Assembly (NCBI RefSeq): GCF_007858445.1
Contig: NZ_VIGV01000002.1
Coordinates: 682,001-746,000, forward strand
DNA: 64,000 nucleotides
Direction: 5' to 3'
Source: Tsukamurella sputi
GTDB lineage: Bacteria > Actinomycetota > Actinomycetes > Mycobacteriales > Mycobacteriaceae
How positions within the stretch are numbered: the first letter of the stretch is position 1; every line of letters starts with the position of its first letter. A program made the translations under genes and the position numbers. Below the pieces are notes generated by a model. The model was not told where the DNA came from. It did no database searches and saw only the letters and a program-made list of their open reading frames with translations. Positions 9,675 to 18,294 of the stretch are shown here, one piece after another.

Positions 9675-11003
9675 TCAGACCAGGTCGTAAGCCGTTTCAG
9701 CGTGCTCGGAGTTGTCGATGCCGTCCGCCTCGGACTCCTTGTCGATGCGCCATCCGAGCGGCTTCAGCGCGAAGGCGATGACCGCGGTCAGGATCGCCGT
9801 GAACGCCAGGGCGACTGCGGCGATCACGATCTGCACCACCAACTGCTTGTAGTCACCGCCGTAGAACAATCCGGTGTCCTTCGCCAGGAACCCCAGGGAG
9901 ACGGTGCCGATCACGCCGGCCACGAGGTGCACGCCCACCACGTCGAGCGAGTCGTCGAAGCCGAACCTGGACTTCAGGCCCACACCGAAGGCGGCGGCGA
10001 TACCGGCGACGACGCCCAGGATGATGGCGCCGACGGGGGTCACGTTCGCGCAGGCCGGGGTGATGGCGACGAGGCCGGCGACGACACCCGACGCGGCGCC
10101 GACGGTGGTGGCGTGTCCGTCACGGAACTTCTCCACTGCGAGCCAGCCGAGCATCGCGGCGGCGGTGGCGGCGGTGGTGTTGACCCAGGCGAGGCCCGCC
10201 GTGGCGTTGGCCGTGCCCGCGGAGCCGGCGTTGAAGCCGAACCATCCGAACCACAGCAGCGCGGCGCCGAGCATCACGAACGGGATGTTGTGCGGGCGGT
10301 AGGACTGCTTGCCGAAGCCGAGGCGCTTGCCGACGATGATCGCCAGTACGAGGCCCGCGATACCTGCGTTGATGTGCACGACGGTGCCGCCGGCGAAGTC
10401 GATGGGAGCCACGGTCGCCTTGCCGTCGGTGGTGCCGAAGAGCTTCGCAGCGATGCCCCCCTCCGCGGCGGACAGCAGTCCGCCGCCCCAGACCATGTGG
10501 GCGAGTGGCAGGTAGACGATGGTCGTCCAGATGCCGGTGAACAGCAGCCACGTCCCGAACTTCACACGCTCGGCGAGAGCGCCCGAGATCAGAGCGACCG
10601 TGATCACCGCGAAGGTCAGCTGGAACCCGGCGAAGACGATGGCCGGGAGCCCACTGCCCGCGGCGTTGAGCACCACCAGGGTGTCCGCGCCCGACGTCTT
10701 GGTCTCCATCAGTTGATCGAGGCCGAAGTACTTGAACGGGTTGTCGAACAGCCCGAGGTAGTTCCCCTCGCCGGAGAACGACGTGGAGTAGCCCCACAGC
10801 ACGTAGATCACGGAGACCAGGCCCAGCGAGCCGATCGACATCATCATCATGTTGAGCACGCTCTTCTGACGGGAGAGACCGCCGTAGAAGAACGCGAGAG
10901 CGGGCGTCATGAGCAGCACCAACGCCGCGGACATCAGCATCCACGCGGTGGTGCCGGTGTCGACTTTGCCGAACAGTTCGTCGGGCACGGAAGCCAAGAG
11001 CAC
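9675..11003 (-). CDS. amtB: Ammonium channel AmtB
   Basis: This ammonium transporter of 442 residues has about eleven transmembrane helices after a short exported N-terminus. Family motifs are visible: the first helix with W-M-L-M-S-A-A-L-V-L-L-M-T-P-A-L-A-F-F-Y-G-G, and H-I-N-A-G-I-A-G and G-V-H-L-V-A-G-V carrying the twin pore histidines. Translation starts at GTG 11003, preceded by a strong AGGAGG at a 7-base spacing. It is the first gene of amtB-glnB-glnD. Two GlnR-like boxes upstream (11087-11144) fit induction under nitrogen limitation. Confidence 0.96.
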   Translation of the reverse strand: MLLASVPDELFGKVDTGTTAWMLMSAALVLLMTPALAFFYGGLSRQKSVLNMMMMSIGSLGLVSVIYVLWGYSTSFSGEGNYLGLFDNPFKYFGLDQLMETKTSGADTLVVLNAAGSGLPAIVFAGFQLTFAVITVALISGALAERVKFGTWLLFTGIWTTIVYLPLAHMVWGGGLLSAAEGGIAAKLFGTTDGKATVAPIDFAGGTVVHINAGIAGLVLAIIVGKRLGFGKQSYRPHNIPFVMLGAALLWFGWFGFNAGSAGTANATAGLAWVNTTAATAAAMLGWLAVEKFRDGHATTVGAASGVVAGLVAITPACANVTPVGAIILGVVAGIAAAFGVGLKSRFGFDDSLDVVGVHLVAGVIGTVSLGFLAKDTGLFYGGDYKQLVVQIVIAAVALAFTAILTAVIAFALKPLGWRIDKESEADGIDNSEHAETAYDLV

Positions 11004-11086
11004 GGGAAACCTCCTCGGACGCGCCGCCGGTGCGACGCGAGTGAGAAAAGCTTCTGCCGCCGCGGTTTCCCGGCGGTCGCGCCCGT

Positions 11087-11144
11087 GTTGCCCGTGTGTA
11101 ACCGGTCCGGGCGCCGTCGGGTCGCTGGGTTACGCCCGTGTTTC
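11087..11144 (-). promoter_or_regulatory. Candidate GlnR operator pair upstream of amtB
   Basis: On the minus strand there are two half-site pairs with exact 6-base spacers: GAAAC-n6-GTAAC (11144-11129) and GTTAC-n6-GCAAC (11102-11087). The actinobacterial GlnR consensus alternates GTnAC and GAAAC with 6-base spacing. The first pair matches fully and the second has one changed base. They lie 84-141 bases upstream of the amtB start. Binding has not been shown; the assignment rests on pattern and target. Confidence 0.55.
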
Positions 11145-11160
11145 CGACGAGACCCTGTGC

Positions 11161-12408
11161 CTACTGCGCGGCGCGGCCGATCCCCCGCGCTCCCAGCCAC
11201 CGCTCGATCTCGCGACCCGCGAGAGTCGCGGCCGTGGGCTCGCCCTCGGTGAGGGCCGCGCCGAAGTGCTTGCCCCGCACCCGCACGTGCTCGACATCGT
11301 CGGTGCCGAAGGCCGCGACCATCGCGCGGGCGTCGTCCGGGAAGCACGCCTGGTCGCCGGTGATCTCGATGAACAGCGTCGGCATCGTCACCGCAGGCGC
11401 GCAGCGCAGAAAGCCTGCGCGGCTGCTGAGCCCGGACCACGTCGACAGCCAGGCCTCGGGCGTGGTGAGCCGCCCGAAGCCGACGACGCCGTAGTCCGTG
11501 AGGTCGGGCCGGGCGCCGAACAGCGACCCGTAGGGTCGGTCGTTGGGGTCGATCGACGGATCCATGCAGCGCAGGTCGGCGTCGGTGCGCTGCACGGTGA
11601 GGAACTCGGTGGCCAGCGCGGCACGGCGGTCCGCCGGATCGCCGCCCTCCTTGAACCGCCGCTGCGCCTCCCGCGCCACCGCGACGCGCTCCCGGGCCAC
11701 GGTGTCGAGCCGCTCCACCCGTACGCGCTGTGCCGCGCGGTACCTCTCGATGAAGTCCGGCGGGTACGACGACGGCTCGGGCGCCGGCCGGTAGCCGTTG
11801 GCGGGGTTGAACGGGTCCAGCTCCGGGATCACCGACAGGGGGTCGGACTCGTCCGCCACGGACGGATCGATCATGCGCAGCAGCAGCTCCCCCTGGCCGG
11901 GGTGCGGCGCCATGAACACCGCGTGGTCGGGCAGGGGCATCGTCGCCGTGCGCAGCGGCACGGGCTTGCCGCCCGGAGTGCCCGCGAACCGATCGTGGGC
12001 GGGCAGGCCGGCCTGCTCGATGTAGAACGCCGCGAGCGCCCCGCCGCCGGAGTGGCCGACGGCGATGACGCTCTCGTATCCCTGGTCCCGCAGGAAGACG
12101 TGACCCGCGGCCATGTCCAGCAGCGCCTGCTCGTGCAGCAGCGTGAGGTCGTTGCCCTGGGTGCGACTCCCCTGGGTCCACACCGCGACCCCGCGCCGGA
12201 GGAACTCGGGCACGAGCACGTGGTGGGTGAAGTCCTGGCGGGGGTGCATGAGGAAGGCGACGGCGGTGGCTCCGGGCACCGTGCGCAACACGCCGGCCAC
12301 CTTGGCCCCGTCGACGGTGACCAGCTCGACGGGCGTCGCGACGGTGCCCTCCGGCACGTCCTCGGCGTCGAGGTACCGTCCCGCGCCGAGCCGCTCTGCG
12401 GTGGTCAT
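11161..12408 (-). CDS. Alpha/beta hydrolase (catabolic cluster)
   Basis: This 415-residue alpha/beta-hydrolase has nucleophile S120 in G-H-S-G-G. A late G-K-H-F motif near residue 383 may supply the catalytic histidine, and D-Q-A-C-F-P-D (about 350) the acid. A large insertion, roughly residues 135-280 and rich in charged residues, forms an unusual lid. Its ATG overlaps the stop of the 81-aa protein upstream (ATGA), and it is the last gene of the maleate isomerase-VOC-81 aa-hydrolase operon. In that context it may hydrolyse the ring-fission product or an amide or ester on the way to maleate; this is inference and the substrate is unknown. Confidence 0.75.
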   Translation of the reverse strand: MTTAERLGAGRYLDAEDVPEGTVATPVELVTVDGAKVAGVLRTVPGATAVAFLMHPRQDFTHHVLVPEFLRRGVAVWTQGSRTQGNDLTLLHEQALLDMAAGHVFLRDQGYESVIAVGHSGGGALAAFYIEQAGLPAHDRFAGTPGGKPVPLRTATMPLPDHAVFMAPHPGQGELLLRMIDPSVADESDPLSVIPELDPFNPANGYRPAPEPSSYPPDFIERYRAAQRVRVERLDTVARERVAVAREAQRRFKEGGDPADRRAALATEFLTVQRTDADLRCMDPSIDPNDRPYGSLFGARPDLTDYGVVGFGRLTTPEAWLSTWSGLSSRAGFLRCAPAVTMPTLFIEITGDQACFPDDARAMVAAFGTDDVEHVRVRGKHFGAALTEGEPTAATLAGREIERWLGARGIGRAAQ

Positions 12409-12650
12409 CGGTCCACCACCCGGAGGGCGTTCTTGTCGTGCTGCGCGACCTTCGAGTCCTCCAACCCGGCGAGGGAGCTGTACCAGACGGCGTGCCGACA
12501 GCCCGTCGCGCGACGGTCGATGACGATCTCCTCGGGCCGGGTGATCCGGAAGTACGGCCCCACCTTCGTGATCTCGACGTCGGCCTCGGCGCCCGCGACC
12601 GTGACGACGCCCTCGTTCTCCGGGACGTCCAGGACGTACATGCGGCTCAT
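12405..12650 (-). CDS. Unknown 81-residue protein in catabolic operon
   Basis: I do not recognise this protein. It has 81 residues, no signal peptide and no membrane segment, and it is predicted to be mostly beta-strand: V-V-T-V-A-G-A-E-A-D-V-E-I-T-K-V, then I-T-R-P-E-E-I-V-I-D. It carries one Cys (51) and a C-R-H-A-V-W-Y-S-S-L segment. The gene overlaps the VOC gene upstream by 4 bases and the hydrolase downstream by 4 bases, so it is translationally coupled on both sides, which argues that it is real and part of the pathway. It could be a small enzyme subunit or a ligand-binding accessory protein. Confidence 0.7.
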   Translation of the reverse strand: MSRMYVLDVPENEGVVTVAGAEADVEITKVGPYFRITRPEEIVIDRRATGCRHAVWYSSLAGLEDSKVAQHDKNALRVVDR

Positions 12651-13291
12651 CGGGCGGCCTCCTTCTCCAGGTTCTTCTCCCAGGCCTCGGCGCGCTCGAC
12701 GATCAGCTCGGCCTTGCGGACGAGCAGCGCGTCCATCGACGGTGCGCCGCCGGAGACCACGTCGCACAGCGCCTCGATGGTGAGCGCGGCGTCGAGGTCC
12801 TCCTGGGGTGTCACCGGGCGCAGGGCCCGGGTGATCTCGATCATGTAGCCGTTGGGGTCGTGCGTGTAGATCGACTCGATGGTCTCGTGCATCACCTGCA
12901 TCTCGCAGGGCCACGCCGAATCGTCCAGGCGGCGGCGGTATTCGAGCAGATCCTCCTCGCTGTCCACGTGGATGGCGAGGTGCCGCGAGTTGACGAAGTA
13001 GCCGGGCGTGCCCTGCGGCAGCCGGGCCCAGGAGTCGCCGGGGGCGCTCGGATCGCCGATCGGCTCGAGGCCGAAGTAGAAGAAGAAGGCCATCCGGTCG
13101 CCGTTGCCGATGTCGAAGAAGAAGTGGATGAAGTCCGGGTGGTCCTCGGGCCCCCAGCCGGCGGCGCAGATCGAGTGGACGATGGGGAACTTCAGCACGC
13201 CGTTGTAGAAGCGCACGGTGCCCACCGGATCGAAGGTGGGGAAGGCGGCGTGGTCGACGCCCTGCACGCGGTGCTCGGTGTTCTCGGTCAT
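12647..13291 (-). CDS. VOC-family (glyoxalase/extradiol dioxygenase-like) protein
   Basis: This 214-residue vicinal-oxygen-chelate protein has likely metal ligands H14 (G-V-D-H-A-A-F), H104 (S-R-H-L-A-I-H-V) and E152 (N-G-Y-M-I-E-I-T-R), the H-H-E pattern of Fe(II)-dependent extradiol dioxygenases. The C-terminal 55 residues form a helical extension outside the usual VOC fold. ATG 13291 is chosen because AAAGGAG precedes it and the N-terminus fits; the open frame continues far upstream only as a shadow of the isomerase gene. The gene lies between maleate isomerase and the 81-aa gene, so a ring-opening dioxygenase role is plausible but not proven. Confidence 0.8.
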   Translation of the reverse strand: MTENTEHRVQGVDHAAFPTFDPVGTVRFYNGVLKFPIVHSICAAGWGPEDHPDFIHFFFDIGNGDRMAFFFYFGLEPIGDPSAPGDSWARLPQGTPGYFVNSRHLAIHVDSEEDLLEYRRRLDDSAWPCEMQVMHETIESIYTHDPNGYMIEITRALRPVTPQEDLDAALTIEALCDVVSGGAPSMDALLVRKAELIVERAEAWEKNLEKEAAR

Positions 13292-13323
13292 GACGGTGCT
13301 CCTTTCGGGTGCGGGTTCGAGTG

Positions 13324-14088
13324 TCAGGCGCCGACGGCGGCGGGAGCGTCGGCCCGCAGCAGCGAGCCGGCCCCGGGGATGTCGACGGTGGCGCCCACGG
13401 CCCGCAGGATGCGGTAGGCGCCGGCGGTGGCGGCCGTGATGACGGGCACGCCGAACTCGTCCTCGGCGGCCTGGACCAGGTCGAGCGAGGGCATCTGCAC
13501 GCAGGCGGAGAGGACGAGCGCGTCCACGCCGCTCAGGTCCATGCTGCGGGCGGCCTCCATGACCCGGTCGCCGGGTATGCAGCCGACCTCGGCGTTGTCG
13601 GCCACCTCGAGGGCGCGCCAATCGGTCACCGTCAGGCCCTCGTGCTCGAGGTAGGCCATGACCTGTTCGGCCAGGGGGCGCAGGTACGGGGTCACGACGG
13701 CGATCCGCTTCGCGCCCATGTCGGCGAGCGCGTCCACGAGAGCCCCGGCGCTGGAGAGCACGGATGCCTCGCTGCCACCGGCGGCGAGTTGCTCGGCGAT
13801 CGACAGCTCGACCTTGTGATGCTCGCCGAGTCCGCTCGACATGATCGCGACCAGGCAGGCGTAGAGCATGGCGTCCACACCCGCGTCGCCGAGCTCGATG
13901 ACGCACCGCTCGCGCTGCGCGTTCATCGCGGCGAGCTGCTCGGGCGAGACCTTCTTCATGCGCATCCGGCTCGAGTGGAAGGTGAACTCCTGCTCCGGGT
14001 GCCGGGCCAGGATGCGCGGCATCTCGGTCTCGACGGTGACGTTCGAGCTGGGGACGACCAGTCCGATCCGAATGGGCTTGGCGCTCAT
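13324..14088 (-). CDS. maiA: Maleate cis-trans isomerase (Asp/Glu racemase superfamily)
   Basis: This enzyme converts maleate to fumarate, the last step of nicotinate/pyridine and some aromatic degradation routes. The 254-residue protein shows both catalytic cysteines expected for the family: C78 in L-Y-A-C-L-V-A and C196 in L-S-A-C-V-Q-M-P-S. It also has the N-terminal R-I-G-L-V-V-P-S-S-N-V-T-V-E-T-E-M substrate loop. It is preceded by GGAGGAG and a good sigma-A-type promoter (14122-14150), and it heads the four-gene operon down to 11161. Arylmalonate decarboxylase and other racemase-fold enzymes are alternatives, but the S-S-N/E-x-E-M start favours maleate isomerase. Confidence 0.85.
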   Translation of the reverse strand: MSAKPIRIGLVVPSSNVTVETEMPRILARHPEQEFTFHSSRMRMKKVSPEQLAAMNAQRERCVIELGDAGVDAMLYACLVAIMSSGLGEHHKVELSIAEQLAAGGSEASVLSSAGALVDALADMGAKRIAVVTPYLRPLAEQVMAYLEHEGLTVTDWRALEVADNAEVGCIPGDRVMEAARSMDLSGVDALVLSACVQMPSLDLVQAAEDEFGVPVITAATAGAYRILRAVGATVDIPGAGSLLRADAPAAVGA

Positions 14089-14121
14089 GGTTCTCCTCCG
14101 ATGGGTTTCGCCTTCCCTCCC

Positions 14122-14150
14122 AGTATTCGACGTCAGCGTTCAAATGTCAA
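14122..14150 (-). promoter_or_regulatory. Promoter of the maleate isomerase operon
   Basis: On the minus strand, TTGACA (14150-14145), a 17-base spacer and AATACT (14127-14122) form a sigma-A-like promoter 34 bases before the maiA ATG. The nearby sequence (14145-14160) holds the direct repeat AATGTCA/AATGTCA, a possible regulator contact. Confidence 0.6.
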
Positions 14151-14258
14151 CACCAATGTCAGGATCGTGACGTCGATGTCACCGCACACCGACGACGCCC
14201 GCCCCGCCGGGAGGCGGAGCGGGCGTCAGGCAGGCGACGAAGTCGCGGAAAGATGCTG

Positions 14259-14957
14259 TCAGATCAGAGGTTCGAGCCGGTCCAGGCGGCTGCGGATCTC
14301 CGCGAGCAGGTCGGCCGGGCCGGCCACGGCACCGTCGACCTCGGGGACGCAGAGCATCTGCCGGGCGAGGGCGCTGATGGTGTCGACGATGGCCTGCACC
14401 TCGACGCCGTTCGCGGGTTTGGCCCACCAGGCGACCCAGTTGCACATGCCCAGCAGGCTGAGCGCGGCGGTACGGGGGTCGACGGGCGTGAACTGGCCCG
14501 CCTTGATCCCCTCCTCGATGATCGCGACCACCTCGCGCAGCACGCGGCGGCGAGCAGCGGCGTGATCCTCCCCCGCCTCCTTCGGCAGCATCATCTCGGA
14601 GCGGTCGAGGATGCGGAACTGGCTCGGATGCTCGGCGCGCTGCCGGACGAGCTGCTCGGTCAGGATGGTGAGCTTCTCGGTGGGCTCGAGGTCGGCGCGG
14701 GCGCTGAGCTCGGCGAAGACGTCGGCGAGCGCCTGCGAGACCCGCTCGACCAGCATCACCAGCAAGTCCTCCTTGCTGCTGATGTAGTGGTAGAGCGCGG
14801 GCCGCGACACCCCGACGGCGTCGGCGATGTCCTGCAGGCTGGTGGCGTCGTAGCCCTTCACGGCGAACAGGTCCGTCGCCGCGTCGAGCACGTCGCCGAT
14901 CACCAGTTCGCGCCGCCGCTGACCGCTCGCCTTACTCGTGCGTTCCCCCGTCGCCAT
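14259..14957 (-). CDS. TetR family regulator of the catabolic cluster
   Basis: This 232-residue regulator has an N-terminal TetR helix-turn-helix at about residues 19-65 (D-I-A-D-A-V-G-V-S-R-P-A-L-Y-H-Y-I-S-S-K-E-D-L-L). The C-terminal ligand domain has no close assignment. It lies between the flavin hydroxylase and maleate isomerase genes on the same strand and is the obvious candidate to control the cluster, probably responding to a pathway acid or CoA ester. A palindrome at 18251-18272 is its likely operator. Start ATG 14957 has TACACT 7 bases upstream and no Shine-Dalgarno sequence. Confidence 0.88.
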   Translation of the reverse strand: MATGERTSKASGQRRRELVIGDVLDAATDLFAVKGYDATSLQDIADAVGVSRPALYHYISSKEDLLVMLVERVSQALADVFAELSARADLEPTEKLTILTEQLVRQRAEHPSQFRILDRSEMMLPKEAGEDHAAARRRVLREVVAIIEEGIKAGQFTPVDPRTAALSLLGMCNWVAWWAKPANGVEVQAIVDTISALARQMLCVPEVDGAVAGPADLLAEIRSRLDRLEPLI

Positions 14958-14964
14958 GGCTCGC

Positions 14965-14970
14965 AGTGTA
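14965..14970 (-). promoter_or_regulatory. -10 element for leaderless tetR (14957)
   Basis: Minus-strand TACACT ends 7 bases before the regulator's ATG. No Shine-Dalgarno sequence is present. Confidence 0.5.
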
Positions 14971-14983
14971 CGCACGCCGCGAC

Positions 14984-16519
14984 TCACCCCACGGTGACGA
15001 CGGCGTCCGCCCGGCCCGCGCCCACGGCCGCGGCACCCTCCGACCGCAGGGCCACGGGAATCTCCACGACCACGGTCTTGCCGGCCCAGCGCACGCGCTC
15101 GGCCAGGTCGATCCGAGCGCCCACGTCCGTCGGGCTCGACGGTCCGCCCAGCACTACGACGGGCGCGCCGGCACCGCGCAGCGCGGCGACGAGGTCGTCG
15201 TGCGCGGGCCCCCACACCTCCCCGCCGGTCCACTCGGCGCGGACGGCGTCGGCACCGTCGAGCCGCCCGGCCGGCAGCTCCCGCCGGGGCGCGGACAGTC
15301 CGGGCACCTCGAGCGGACGGCTCAGCACCCAGTCGTCGACGGTGCCGGGCGCAGCGACGGGCGCCTCCCCCAGTTCCCGCAGCGCGACGGCGGCGACCTG
15401 CGGGTACTCGGCGGCGTAGTGCTCGAGCCCGAGGTTCCCGGCGCGGGTCATGTAGGACAGGGCGATCCGCTCGGGCGCCTCGGCGGTGCGCTCGCGGAAG
15501 CTGGACCACCAGTTCTGGGAACGGGCGGCGAGGTGCTTGAACCGGCTCACGTACGGGCGGCGCGCGGCCTCGTAGGCGGCGAAGGCCTCGGCGACGTCCT
15601 CGTGCTCGGAGAGCGCCCGCGCCAGGGCGATGGCGTCCTCGAGCGCGAGCTTCGTGCCGGAGCCGATCGTGTAATGCGCGGTGTGCGCGGCGTCGCCGAT
15701 GAGCACGACCTTGCCGATCGACCAGCGATCGAGGGAGACCGTCGGGAACTGCGCCCACCGGGTGCGGTTGGCCAGGAGCTTCCGGCCGCCGAGTTCCTCG
15801 GTGAAGACGTCCTCGAGCAGCGCGAGGCTGCGCTCATCGGACTCGCCGGCGGGGGTCTCGTCGGCGAACCGGTCCAGGCCCGCCGCACGGAAGGAGTGGT
15901 CGTCGGTCTCGATGAGGAAGGTGCTCCGGTCGTCGGCGTACGGGTAGGCGTGGACCACGAACGTGGCATCGCCCCGGGTGCGCCAGGTGAAGTTGGCGTC
16001 GTCGACCGCGAAATCGGTGCCGCACCACATGAAGTGGAGGCTGCCGTAGCTGACGGACGCGCCGAGCTCGTCGGCGAAGCGCTCCCGGACGGCGCTGCGC
16101 GCACCGTCGGCGGCGATGATCACGTCGGCCTCGATGTCGTCGATCCCCGTCTTCGCGCCGAGCCGGATGTCCACGCCCACCTCGAGCGCCGATTTGGTGA
16201 GCACCTCGAGCAGCACGGCGCGCCCGATCGCGAGGTTGCGGGCTCCGTGCAGCTCCACCTCGCGGTCGCCGGTGCGCAACACCAGGCTGTGCCCGTCGTG
16301 GCTCGCCTCGCGGAGCCGATCGGCGGTGACCGGATCCGCGGCGGCCATGTTGGACATGGTCGATTCGGTCAGTCCCACACCGAATCCGAAGGTCTCGCCG
16401 CTCGCGTCCGACCGCTCGTACACGGCGACCTGCGCGCGCGGGTCGCCGAGCTTGATCAGCCGCGCCGCGGCCAGACCGGCGGGCCCGCCGCCGATGATCG
16501 CTACCGTCCTGTTGCCCAT
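14984..16519 (-). CDS. FAD-dependent aryl-CoA-type monooxygenase (salicylyl-CoA 5-hydroxylase-like)
   Basis: This 511-residue group-A flavoprotein hydroxylase has the FAD-binding G-G-G-P-A-G at 10-15 and a second FAD motif G-D-A-A-H-T-A-H-Y-T-I-G-S-G-T-K-L-A-L-E-D-A. That second motif, together with E-T-F-G-F-G-V-G-L-T-E-S-T-M near residue 42, resembles the family that hydroxylates anthraniloyl-CoA and salicylyl-CoA rather than free acids. An extra C-terminal domain of about 120 residues ends in low-complexity Ala/Val. AGGAAG precedes the ATG. The gene follows the acid:AMP/CoA ligase gene by 26 bases, so ligase and hydroxylase probably act in sequence on an aromatic or heteroaromatic carboxylate. 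Confidence 0.82.
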   Translation of the reverse strand: MGNRTVAIIGGGPAGLAAARLIKLGDPRAQVAVYERSDASGETFGFGVGLTESTMSNMAAADPVTADRLREASHDGHSLVLRTGDREVELHGARNLAIGRAVLLEVLTKSALEVGVDIRLGAKTGIDDIEADVIIAADGARSAVRERFADELGASVSYGSLHFMWCGTDFAVDDANFTWRTRGDATFVVHAYPYADDRSTFLIETDDHSFRAAGLDRFADETPAGESDERSLALLEDVFTEELGGRKLLANRTRWAQFPTVSLDRWSIGKVVLIGDAAHTAHYTIGSGTKLALEDAIALARALSEHEDVAEAFAAYEAARRPYVSRFKHLAARSQNWWSSFRERTAEAPERIALSYMTRAGNLGLEHYAAEYPQVAAVALRELGEAPVAAPGTVDDWVLSRPLEVPGLSAPRRELPAGRLDGADAVRAEWTGGEVWGPAHDDLVAALRGAGAPVVVLGGPSSPTDVGARIDLAERVRWAGKTVVVEIPVALRSEGAAAVGAGRADAVVTVG

Positions 16520-16545
16520 GATCGTCTTCCTCGTATTCGTGTCGG

Positions 16546-18240
16546 TCAGCGCGCGGACTCGGCGCGCAGTGCTTCGGCGACCCGCTCGCGCAGGTCCTTC
16601 TTGGAGACCTTCCCCACGTTGGAGAGGGGGAACTGGTCGACGACCTCGATGCGCTCGGGGCGCTTGTACCCGGCGAGGCCCTGCGCGGTGAGGAACTCAC
16701 CGATCGTCGCGACCGTCGGCGCGGGACGCCCGTCCTCGACGATGAGGTACGCGCACGCCTTCTCCCCCAGCACCGGGTCGGGCATGGCGACGAGCGCCGC
16801 ACTGACGATGTCCGGGTGGCGCAGCAGCACCTCCTCGACCTCCTCCGCGTGGATCTTCTCGACGCCGCGGTTGATCACGTCCTTGATCCGCCCCTCGATC
16901 GAGTAGACGGTCACGCCGTCGATCACGTGGGCCCGCGCGAGATCGCCGGTGCGGTAGAAGCCGTCGGCGCTGAAGGCGTCGCGGTTGTGCTGCTCGGCGC
17001 GGTAGTAGCCGCGGATCGTGTACGGCCCTCGGGCGCAGAACTCGCCGATCTCGCCGACGGGCACCTCGTCGTCGCCGCCGATCTCGGCGATCCGCACCTC
17101 GTCGGCGGGCGAGACCGGTGCGCCCACGCTGTGGTGCCGGACGTCCTCGCCGGCACCGTCGGGCGTCACGAGGAACATCCCCTCGGCCATGCCGAACATC
17201 TGCCGCACCGGGATGCCCAGCTCGTCACGCAGCCGGATCGAGACCTCCTCGGGCAGCGCCTGCCCACCGACGATGAGGTCGACGACGCTGGAGAGGTCCG
17301 CGGTGGCGCTGCGCGGCTCCTCCAGCAGGCGCACCACGAGCGCGGGCGGCATGAGCGGCAGCACCGTGGGCCGCTCGGCCTCGATGAGGTCGAGCAGCTC
17401 GGGGATCTTCGGCGTGGGCGCGAGGACCACGGTGGATCCGCTGAGCAGCGCCGGCTGGAGGGCGAGGGCGATGCCGGCGTTGTGCATCACCGGCAGCGGG
17501 TAGAGGATCCGGGTCTCGGTGCCCCATCCCAGCGCGCGGGCCCAGGCGCGGGCGTTGTGCACGTACTCCTCGTGCAGGCGGGGCGCGACCTTCGGCAGGC
17601 CGGTCGTGCCGCCGGAGAGCTGGAACAGGGCGATCTGCTCGGGATCGACCGCGGGGGCCGCCGGTGCCGTCGCGCCGGCCGCGAGCAGGTCCTCGTACGT
17701 CGGGGTGGCACCGATCGCGGCACCGCGAGCGACGATGACGACCGGAAGCGCACCGTCGGCGTGCAGGGCGGAAGCGACGGCGATGGTCTGCCCCTTGCCG
17801 TAATCGCCCTGGACGACGGTGGCCCGGGCGCCGACGTGCTCGGCGAGCAGGCCGATCTCGCGGACGCCGTGCTGCGGCAGGGTGCAGACGGGGCGCAGGC
17901 CGGCGATGAGTGCGCCGAGGTAGGCGACGACGGTCTCCGCGACATTGCCCATCTGGAACATGATCGGTTCGCCCGGCCGCAGGTCCGTGGCGGAGAGGAC
18001 GCCGCGGGCGAACCGGTCCGCGCGGTCGAACAGCTCCGCGTAGGTCCAGCGGACCTCGGGCGTGATCAGGGCCGCGCGCTCGGCGAAGACGCCCGCCGCT
18101 GCGCGGAGTTCGTCCGGGAGGGAGGAGCCGCGCCACAGCCCCTCGTCCCGGTACCTGCGCACGTACTCGTCGGGGTAGGCAACGAGGCCGGGCTCGTGGA
18201 AGGGGCTGGTCATCTGCATCACCGCAATCGTCTCTGACAT
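16546..18240 (-). CDS. EntE-like aryl acid:AMP/CoA ligase
   Basis: This 564-residue adenylate-forming enzyme has the AMP motif L-S-G-G-T-T-G-L-P-K at 208-217, followed by the P-V-M-H-N-A-G-I segment typical of the 2,3-dihydroxybenzoate/salicylate-AMP ligase subfamily. The C-terminal K-x-x-x-x-x-G-K-V-S-K-K-D-L-R hinge is also present. It most likely activates a 2-hydroxy- or 2-amino-substituted aryl acid to the AMP ester and possibly the CoA ester. An open frame extends 27 codons further, but ATG 18240 gives the natural N-terminus. It has TAATTT 7 bases upstream and no Shine-Dalgarno sequence. No siderophore NRPS genes are nearby, so a catabolic role is preferred. Confidence 0.82.
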   Translation of the reverse strand: MSETIAVMQMTSPFHEPGLVAYPDEYVRRYRDEGLWRGSSLPDELRAAAGVFAERAALITPEVRWTYAELFDRADRFARGVLSATDLRPGEPIMFQMGNVAETVVAYLGALIAGLRPVCTLPQHGVREIGLLAEHVGARATVVQGDYGKGQTIAVASALHADGALPVVIVARGAAIGATPTYEDLLAAGATAPAAPAVDPEQIALFQLSGGTTGLPKVAPRLHEEYVHNARAWARALGWGTETRILYPLPVMHNAGIALALQPALLSGSTVVLAPTPKIPELLDLIEAERPTVLPLMPPALVVRLLEEPRSATADLSSVVDLIVGGQALPEEVSIRLRDELGIPVRQMFGMAEGMFLVTPDGAGEDVRHHSVGAPVSPADEVRIAEIGGDDEVPVGEIGEFCARGPYTIRGYYRAEQHNRDAFSADGFYRTGDLARAHVIDGVTVYSIEGRIKDVINRGVEKIHAEEVEEVLLRHPDIVSAALVAMPDPVLGEKACAYLIVEDGRPAPTVATIGEFLTAQGLAGYKRPERIEVVDQFPLSNVGKVSKKDLRERVAEALRAESAR

Positions 18241-18250
18241 AGAAGTCAAA

Positions 18251-18272
18251 TTATCAACACAACTGTTGACAA
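18251..18272. promoter_or_regulatory. Palindromic operator in divergent promoter region
   Basis: TTATCAAC-n6-GTTGACAA is an inverted repeat with 7 of 8 arm positions matching. It overlaps the presumed -10 of the ligase gene on the minus strand (TAATTT, 18253-18248) and lies 88 bases before the divergent hydrolase. Size and symmetry fit a TetR-family site, most likely for the regulator at 14259-14957. Confidence 0.55.
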
Positions 18273-18294
18273 TCAAGGGGTTCGCGGAGTTTTC

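Noticed and set aside
16546-18240. EntE-like ligase as part of siderophore biosynthesis
   Set aside because: No isochorismate synthase, aryl carrier or NRPS genes are near; neighbours are catabolic.
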